DNA of 64,000 bases from Lepisosteus oculatus (Eukaryota > Chordata > Actinopteri > Semionotiformes > Lepisosteidae), in the NCBI RefSeq assembly GCF_040954835.1, contig NC_090723.1, forward strand, positions 692,001 to 756,000, in the 5' to 3' direction. A program made the translations under genes and the position numbers. The notes beneath the pieces were generated by a model. It saw nothing but the letters and a program-made list of their open reading frames with translations. It did no database searches and had not been told where the DNA came from. Below, one piece after another: positions 62,295-64,000 of this stretch (the stretch's first letter is position 1; each line of letters starts with the position of its first letter).

Positions 62295-63514
62295 GTAGGA
62301 AGCTAGATGCAAATTTGGTCTTTGTCCTCAACTTTTGTTCTGTGTGTTCACATACAGAAGGCACCTGTCTGAGCTACAAAAACAGACTGTCTTCTGTCCA
62401 GAGTACAGCGTGGATCACAAGCTGCTGGACTGGAGGTCTCGCAGACGCTGTTGTTTACGAGGACATCACATTTCCTGTCTTCTTTAAGAAGCAACACTAT
62501 AATCATTTCTGGTCAAAATCAAAACCATTATGATTTTATAGCACCTTGTTTTAGAATGACGAGTCTGAAAGGCAAAAGAAATCTGTGATTTTATTTTTCT
62601 GTGAGGTAAAAGCAGTGTTTTGCGCTAATGGGGTGGGTGTTTTCACACCCTAGAGAGAAACCCAGGAAATGTTAGTGGTGAAATATACGTCACGTATTGT
62701 GTCTCACATTTTGCGCAGGCTGTGTTTTTAAATTAGTGCAAAGACAGAAGTACTACGAGAGACTCTGAATGTGAAATGACTTGTGTACAGTTTGGAGACA
62801 GGAAGTGCTGTGAGGAACAGAAGAGTATCATATACCAAGTATGTTTTTCAAATGTACTGTGTAAAAGTGCACAATTTCTCATTAGACTGGTTAGTGTGCT
62901 TTTATTGAAAAACTATATTTAAGTAATGTATATTTATAACATAAAAATATAGCCTAAAGTGCTGGGTTGATTATTTTGGAATAATATGAATTAGAACATG
63001 AGGTTTGTGAAAAATTGCTTAATTTGTTTGGTACAGGCTTTCTAACCATCATTGTTTAAAATTAAATGTTTTCTTTGAGTGTCCTGCTGTATGTATTACT
63101 TGGTCAACATCAGGCCTGTGTGTTTTGGAGGGGTGAGTCAACATTTGCCACAATGAACTGGTTTTAATTTTTTGGACTTTGGACTTGACTTACCGAAGCC
63201 ATGTGCTTTAATCCATTAAGCCTGGCATGAGGCTTATCAATGATGAAAACTAAAGCAGGTGTTAAAATCTCTCCAGAAGGAAACACGGGGGAGAAATACA
63301 TGCTTTAAAAGTTTTCTTTCTTCCCACAGAATAAAAAAACCCAAGTGTTGCATCTGAAAGTGTGCTGTGGCGAGGACCTGATGCACATCAGCACTTTATA
63401 GCTCGACCAAGTCGTGTGATGATTTCTGTTTTCAGATGAAAAGCCGCTCTTAGCAAGCTGGTCCAGTCGAACTGCCTTGTTGCTGTGAATCCCTGGATGA
63501 GAGAGCAGACAGCC

Positions 63515-63645
63515 ATGGACACCGTCGTGATTGTGGCGATCGGCGTCCTGGGCACCATTTTCCTGGCCTCCTTTGTAGCCCTGGTGGCTATTTGCAGACA
63601 TCGGTACTGCCGCCCCACCAGCCTCCTGCACCAGTTTGAATCCAA
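63515..63645 (+). CDS. TMEM98: TMEM98 first coding exon (partial gene)
   Basis: The exon opens after TTTCTGTTTTCAG (ending 63435) and ends at the donor GTGAGT at 63646 with two bases of a split codon. The 43 encoded residues start MDTVVIVAIGVLGTIFLASF and continue ICRHRYCRP. Human TMEM98 begins METVVIVAIGVLATIFLASF with a closely similar CRQRYCRP, so identity is secure. Residues 3-26 form the single membrane helix; cysteines just after it could be lipid-modified. TMEM98 is a single-pass membrane protein of ER and cell surface, reported to bind and restrain MYRF and linked to eye size. An in-frame upstream ATG at 63497 would add six residues but is in a weak context. The remaining exons are beyond the window. 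Confidence 0.95.
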
Positions 63646-64000
63646 GTGAGTTCGTGACCCTCACTCCTGCCTCCTGTCAGTCCTGGGCCTCACTGTCTCA
63701 GGACACTGACACTGGACAGAATCTTCATCTCAATACCTCACACTGAGATACATTCAGGTGCCATTTAAGCATGAATCTTTGCTATATTCAGATTAATAAA
63801 ACTTTAATTGTCATGCTAGAATAATACTAGTTTTTTCCTTGTAAGAAAAGAATGTATAAAGGTCAGAAAGTGACATTCAACTCTCCGGATGCTGAAGTAA
63901 TGGTTACTAAAAGACGTGTGATGTGTTTGACATTTTTTTGTAACGGTAGAAGCTGACATTCTCTATTTCAGGAAGTAGGTTAGTACAATGAAAGCAGCGT
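63646..64000 (+). other. TMEM98: TMEM98 intron (partial)
   Basis: Sequence after the donor; I see no next exon with the expected continuation of TMEM98 before the window ends. Confidence 0.7.

Larger units (their letters stand above)
58640..63435 (+). other. TMEM98: Presumed TMEM98 intron 1
   Basis: AT-rich DNA between the CpG-island donor and the TMEM98 coding exon. It holds a reverse SINE (59930-60220), a LINE remnant (61285-61700) and a possible extra exon (62208-62294). Otherwise no gene is supported. The 74-codon frame at 60456-60680 is not recognisable. Confidence 0.45.

Noticed and set aside
1-64000. CRISPR arrays, operons, tRNA or rRNA genes
   Set aside because: None seen; tandem arrays here lack the spaced repeat-unique-repeat pattern, and the window is eukaryotic nuclear DNA.

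Overview
This is animal nuclear DNA, almost certainly from a ray-finned fish. Genes are split by GT-AG introns, promoters are CpG-rich, and the interspersed repeats are fish-type: tRNA-derived V-SINE/DANA-like copies, a family ending in the (ATT)n-tailed motif GCGCTATATAAGTGTAAG, LINE 3' tails and a Penelope-like fragment. The very GC-rich HEXIM1 coding region and the PLCD3-ACBD4-HEXIM1 order, which is the same as in human, would fit a slowly evolving non-teleost such as a gar or bowfin. That species guess is inference.

Layout. Positions 1-8369 are intron 1 of PLCD3, read on the minus strand; its first coding exon lies at 8370-8460. ACBD4 starts about 2.7 kb away in the opposite direction: a CCAAT-box promoter near 11000-11110, a non-coding exon 1, then ten coding exons from 11986 to 19830 that join in frame to 368 residues. 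A repeat-bearing gap follows, then a CpG island with TATA, CCAAT and ZNF143-like sites and the single-exon HEXIM1 gene (27896-28921, 341 aa) with a polyA signal at 29307. About 11 kb of AT-rich DNA separates this from a six-finger C2H2 zinc-finger gene (last exon 41799 onward, CDS 41852-42751). On the minus strand, 55428 down to 46821, eight coding exons join in frame into a 660-residue protein: its N-terminus resembles that of fish zinc-finger proteins and its C-terminal half the fish SAMD3-like family. The window ends with the first coding exon of TMEM98 (63515-63645), probably transcribed from the CpG-rich start near 58360-58628.

How the genes relate. These are ordinary cellular genes, not an operon or a defence system. 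PLCD3 is a phosphoinositide phospholipase C. ACBD4 is a tail-anchored peroxisomal acyl-CoA-binding protein with a VAP-binding FFAT-like motif. HEXIM1 inhibits P-TEFb through 7SK RNA. TMEM98 is a membrane protein. I found no convincing undescribed system. The most unusual signals are a Penelope-type inverted repeat carrying two decayed hammerhead-ribozyme-like cores, three SINE copies that each contain a different minisatellite at a similar place, the composite 660-residue protein, and an orphan CpG/ZNF143-type promoter signature near 36.7 kb. Exon structures were read by eye from splice sites and reading phase, with no transcript data.
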